NCBI RefSeq assembly: GCF_000003855.2
Contig: NW_003101663.1
Location: 250,512 to 272,689, forward strand
Source of the DNA: Blastomyces gilchristii SLH14081
Lineage: Eukaryota; Ascomycota; Eurotiomycetes; Onygenales; Ajellomycetaceae
DNA: 22,178 bases
Direction of reading: 5' to 3'
The notes beneath the pieces were generated by a model. That model made no database searches. It had not been told where the DNA came from and worked only from the letters and a program-made list of their open reading frames with translations. The stretch's first letter is position 1, and each line of letters opens with the position of its first letter. Below, one piece after another: positions 19,711 through 22,178 of this stretch. The position numbers and the translations under genes were made by a program.

Positions 19711-20160
19711 GATACACTTAAGCTCTCTCTTCTTGATAACTCAAGTAGTTACAGAGATATCTTCAAGAAGATTGACAGTGTATATTACTTATATCTCATG
19801 AGTATTAAACTAGCTTAGATTAAGGCAGAATTTCTGTTCAAGAGTATAGATAAAGCTGTGAAATTCAGATAATGTATTTCTCTTATAACTCAGTGAATCT
19901 CTGACTTTAATCTCTTTATCTTTATAATAGATATAGATGTGTAGAGGCTATAATAGTAGCAGAGCAGTTAAAGAGCTTATATCAAAATACACAGTAAGTT
20001 CAGAAATCTCAGATTTCTGATAAGATAGAGATATATACACTCTAGAAAATAATGTGAAGTTTCTCTCAGAGAGTGAGATTGAATCAGTTTCAGCATAGAT
20101 GTATGAGATTATATCAGTCTGTTAATAGAGCTTAACTGATTCAAACTTATAATCAGATTA
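19711..20160 (-). pseudogene. Element C gag, N-terminal part
   Basis: Minus-strand continuation of C's Gag beyond element B. It reads EFHSFIYTLEQKF, then VIYTVNLLED, then VIKKRELKCIN up to the insertion point; its phase matches 13894 once B and one TSD copy are removed. This is a helical capsid-type segment. The readable phase extends to about 20100, with further stops by 20160; the true start codon is not evident. Confidence 0.65.
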
Positions 20161-20718
20161 AGTGATTTAAATTGTAATATAATGAAACTGAAGTGATGAC
20201 TAATTAGCAGTATTATATAGAAGTAGTTGTTTAAGAAGCTATATAAGTGAGCTTAACTATCTTGTTTAAATAGTGAGCTTATAGACTACAGAGTTATTAT
20301 AAGAATATCACAGATATAATACTTAATATACTAAGAAGATTGTATGAGAAATGTAGTAACTCTTATATATATTTCAGTAGAAGAAAAATGAATTACTGAC
20401 TTCTTTAATAAAAAGTCAGTATCTAGCTATTCTATATAGATAATGAGTGAATACTCTTCTCTTATTTCATGAGTGAGAATAGCTGAAGTGATATCTCAGC
20501 AGTATCTCACTGTTAAGAAAGAGTAATCTACTGATCTTGTATAGAAGTAAGATTCTCATATTTATTAATCAGATCTTTCTATAATATATCTGAATAATAT
20601 CATAGAGTGATTGAAAATCAGTTTAAACAGTCTGTGAGATGAATGAAATCATTCACAAAGAAGTGATAAGCTGTGTGAAACTGTAACAGAGTCTTGATAC
20701 GGCTGGAAGCATGACAGA
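20161..20718. other. Gene-free AT-rich DNA, presumed 5' side of element C
   Basis: No frame, LTR end or terminal repeat is recognised. On the minus strand it lies upstream of C's gag, where the leader and 5' LTR should be, but I found no match to 2741-3284. There is a single CpG near 20700 (ATACGGCTGG), an isolated less-mutated patch. Confidence 0.4.
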
Positions 20719-20809
20719 GACTCATATTAAGAAATATATAAAATCAGATTAAATGAGATTAAATATAAAATTTATAGTTTTAACAGTCAGTTTATAGATG
20801 ATTATAGAC
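20719..20809 (+). repeat. 91-bp direct repeat, heavily mutated copy
   Basis: Aligns without gaps to 21235-21325, offset 516 bp. Most differences are C-to-T or G-to-A in this copy, plus a few others near its end. Here CpA and some CpT contexts are also mutated, unlike in the LTR elements. Confidence 0.75.
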
Positions 20810-21234
20810 TAACTATATAATTATATTTAAAGTCAGAATCAGAATATTTAACAGTTTTATTATTAATTTAACTAATCTTATTACATAGTTTTAAGATTAA
20901 ATAGTAGTCTTATACTGTCTTAGTAAGACTTACTATCTACTCTTATTATATTTTTTAAATAAGATTATGATTTTTACTTCTTAATTTAAATTCTTTTTAT
21001 TACTTTAAATAACTTTAAATCTCATTTAAGTGTTATTAAAAAGTATTACTTTTTAAAAAATTAAAAATTGTCTAAAAAAAATCTTAAAATGTCTAAAAAT
21101 AATAACTTTATACTAAGAATAAGACTAAATGAGATTAAATGAGATTACTTTCTTCTTTTTTCTAAGTCATGATCTCATTTTGAGATCTGATAAATAGTTA
21201 CTTTACATGTTTTTTTAATGATTAGTCTCAGCAG
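20810..21234. other. Extremely AT-rich gene-free tract
   Basis: Very low G and C, with runs such as TTTTTTAAAT and long A tracts. No gene is seen. The motif AAATGAGATTAAATG occurs at about 20747 and 21126 and resembles AAATGAGACCAAATG in the 91-bp repeat. An inverted repeat GATCTCA-TTT-TGAGATC lies at 21171-21187. It ends at the compositional border with the GC-normal flank. Confidence 0.5.
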
Positions 21235-21325
21235 GATTCACATCAAGAAATGTATGAGACCAGATCAAATGAGACCAAATGTGAAATTCATGGTCCCAGC
21301 GGCCAGTCTAGGTGGTTGATTACAT
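21235..21325 (+). repeat. 91-bp direct repeat, unmutated copy
   Basis: Partner of 20719-20809; retains GACC, GGTCCC and GCGGCC. It sits at the edge of the GC-normal flank, so it marks the end of the mutated domain. Confidence 0.75.
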
Positions 21326-21897
21326 TATGTGAGTGAGACTTGGCATTGATGTTTTGAAACATCAAGAGCAGACAGGGTTTCACAGAGATTCTTCTTCAAA
21401 TATCTTCACAATCAATGGTCGGGGATCTTCCAAAATTGCGAAGATTGTAAGATAGGGCTGGGTCTCTTCACCTTACAATTTGTATGGCAATTCGACCCGG
21501 GGTTGTGGTGTGGTAGGGGTGGACGGGGGAAAATCCCACGCGGGGGCTTCCAACCACGTTTGGTTGAATAACTCCACCACCAGACGGGGTATGTGGTCGG
21601 CGTTGGGGTCAAAATGCTCGTATGATCGAGGGCTGTTCGATGGATCTATCGGCGGGTTCTTATTCGAAAAATTGAGCGAGTTCGTGGTGGAGCGGTTGGC
21701 GTGTATATTCATGCAATCGTGTATAATAATAGCCTTCAAGCTGAGTTGTGAATAGTAGTCATGAACTCCTGTCTACGGAGTATATAGGTTGTGTGTAGCC
21801 AAGGGCCGCTAACCCTATTGGTTACACAAGGGATTGGAATAGAGGTAAAGGATCCGCGAGGAGCGGGGATTTCTTACAGGCATTGATAGAACTGTGG
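21326..21897. other. GC-normal unique-looking flank without a recognised gene
   Basis: CC, GG and CG are common, so the mutator did not act here. Overlapping open frames exist on both strands (about 21412-21755), but none has a recognisable domain and they contradict one another, so no gene is called. TACGGAGTA at 21774-21782 resembles a short motif common in ascomycete intergenic DNA. The stretch ends at the break of the transposase similarity near 21898. Confidence 0.45.
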
Positions 21898-22178
21898 CAC
21901 TCAGTTGACTCTCACAGGCGATTTTAGAATCTCAATAACAAGATTATGCAGGATTTGGGGTGTACAAGGGAAACTGCAATCTGCCAATTGATTGATATGA
22001 AAAAGGAGCTGTTCTTCTTGTGAATTTGAGAGATTTTTGCAGTGGGTAGAGATTGCTTTCTTTTTTGACATCTGGAGATTGTTGTAACACTGTGATAATG
22101 TATGACAGCTGATTCCATATTTTTTGCAGTGTAGTGTAATTAGGAGCCAATATGCATTCAATCATCAATTGCAGCTTG
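21898..22178 (-). pseudogene. Truncated pogo/Fot1-like transposase, N-terminal DNA-binding part
   Basis: Partial gene running off the right edge. Fungal pogo/Fot1 transposases bind their inverted repeats with an N-terminal psq plus CENP-B-type helix-turn-helix pair. The minus strand reads KKYGISCHTLSQ, then MSKKKAIS, then LSNSQEEQLLFHINQLAD and CTPQILHNLVIEILKS, which fits the first helix-turn-helix and the start of the CENP-B-type domain. A TGA at 21901-21903 stands where Trp is usual, and after it the similarity fades, so no DDE catalytic part is present. Upstream of KKYGIS the family-like reading seems to move to another frame (AAIDD then TGA), suggesting a one-base frameshift. The family call rests on remembered pattern, not a search. 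Confidence 0.6.

Larger units (their letters stand above)
3285..20160 (-). mobile_element. Element C: chromodomain Ty3/gypsy retrotransposon split by A, LINE-2 and B
   Basis: The oldest recognisable element of the window. Its order on the minus strand is gag with zinc knuckle, protease, RT, RNase H, integrase, chromodomain: the Ty3/gypsy order with the C-terminal chromodomain of chromoviruses. Removing the three insertions leaves about 4.8 kb of coding sequence, roughly 1,600 codons. Phase arithmetic shows one frame throughout: 19716, 13894, 13417 (knuckle), 13189 (protease), 12163 (RT), then, across the A/LINE-2 junction, 5859, 4326 (INT) and 3582 (chromodomain), with no net indel. C therefore looks like a single Gag-Pol frame inactivated by transitions alone. 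The termini and LTRs were not located, so the outer limits are approximate. Confidence 0.85.

Noticed and set aside
1..21234. Mitochondrial or plasmid origin because of the high AT content
   Set aside because: Nested LTR elements with TSDs, LINE tails and RIP-type transitions point to a nuclear isochore; no rRNA, tRNA or respiratory gene is seen.
21473..21755. Protein gene in the GC-normal flank (overlapping frames on both strands)
   Set aside because: The frames overlap each other, lack recognisable motifs and have no supporting splice or start context that I can defend.

Overview
This is nuclear DNA from a filamentous ascomycete (Pezizomycotina-like), almost certainly an AT-rich, transposon-filled isochore. 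The evidence is the presence of Ty3/gypsy chromoviruses, a Tad/I-like LINE and a pogo/Fot1-type transposase, all wrecked by C-to-T and G-to-A transitions and hardly at all by indels (a RIP-like process). No intact cellular gene is visible. The open frames longer than about 60 codons are either surviving fragments of transposon proteins or antisense shadows of them.

Layout. 1-1241: AT-rich relic with one unidentified degenerate minus-strand reading frame. 1254-2728: 5'-truncated LINE (LINE-1 here; RNase H plus a Cys-rich knuckle) with an (AAT)n tail and a 12-bp near-perfect target duplication. About 3285-20160: an old minus-strand chromovirus, element C, whose Gag-PR-RT-RH-INT-chromodomain frame can be followed in one phase although three later insertions split it. 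(i) Element A (5861-11523, minus strand, 305-bp LTRs, TSD AGAAT) sits in C's reverse transcriptase. (ii) LINE-2 (11535-12042, TSD AGAATGAACAT) directly abuts A. (iii) Element B (13895-19705, plus strand, 345-bp LTRs, TSD GTATT) sits in C's gag. A and B are the same or sister families. 20161-21234: very AT-rich DNA without genes, including a mutated copy of a 91-bp repeat. From about 21235 base composition becomes normal. That flank holds the unmutated 91-bp copy, a stretch with no recognised gene, and the N-terminal part of a pogo-like transposase running off the right edge.

How it fits together. C came first; A, B and LINE-2 landed in it; the mutator acted on all of them. Within A and B the two LTRs of each element are mutated most at their inner edges and least at their outer edges. 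The mutation contexts are mainly CpG and CpC, not the textbook CpA, which explains why many Trp codons became TGA. A and B keep readable traces of their replication design: an ATGA gag-stop/pol-start overlap, C-terminal chromodomains, and an 11-nt primer-binding segment complementary to their own LTR, with a base-pair change between A and B that keeps the pairing. This suggests Tf1-type self-priming. All domain limits are estimates by eye; the TSDs and LTR ends are exact readings.
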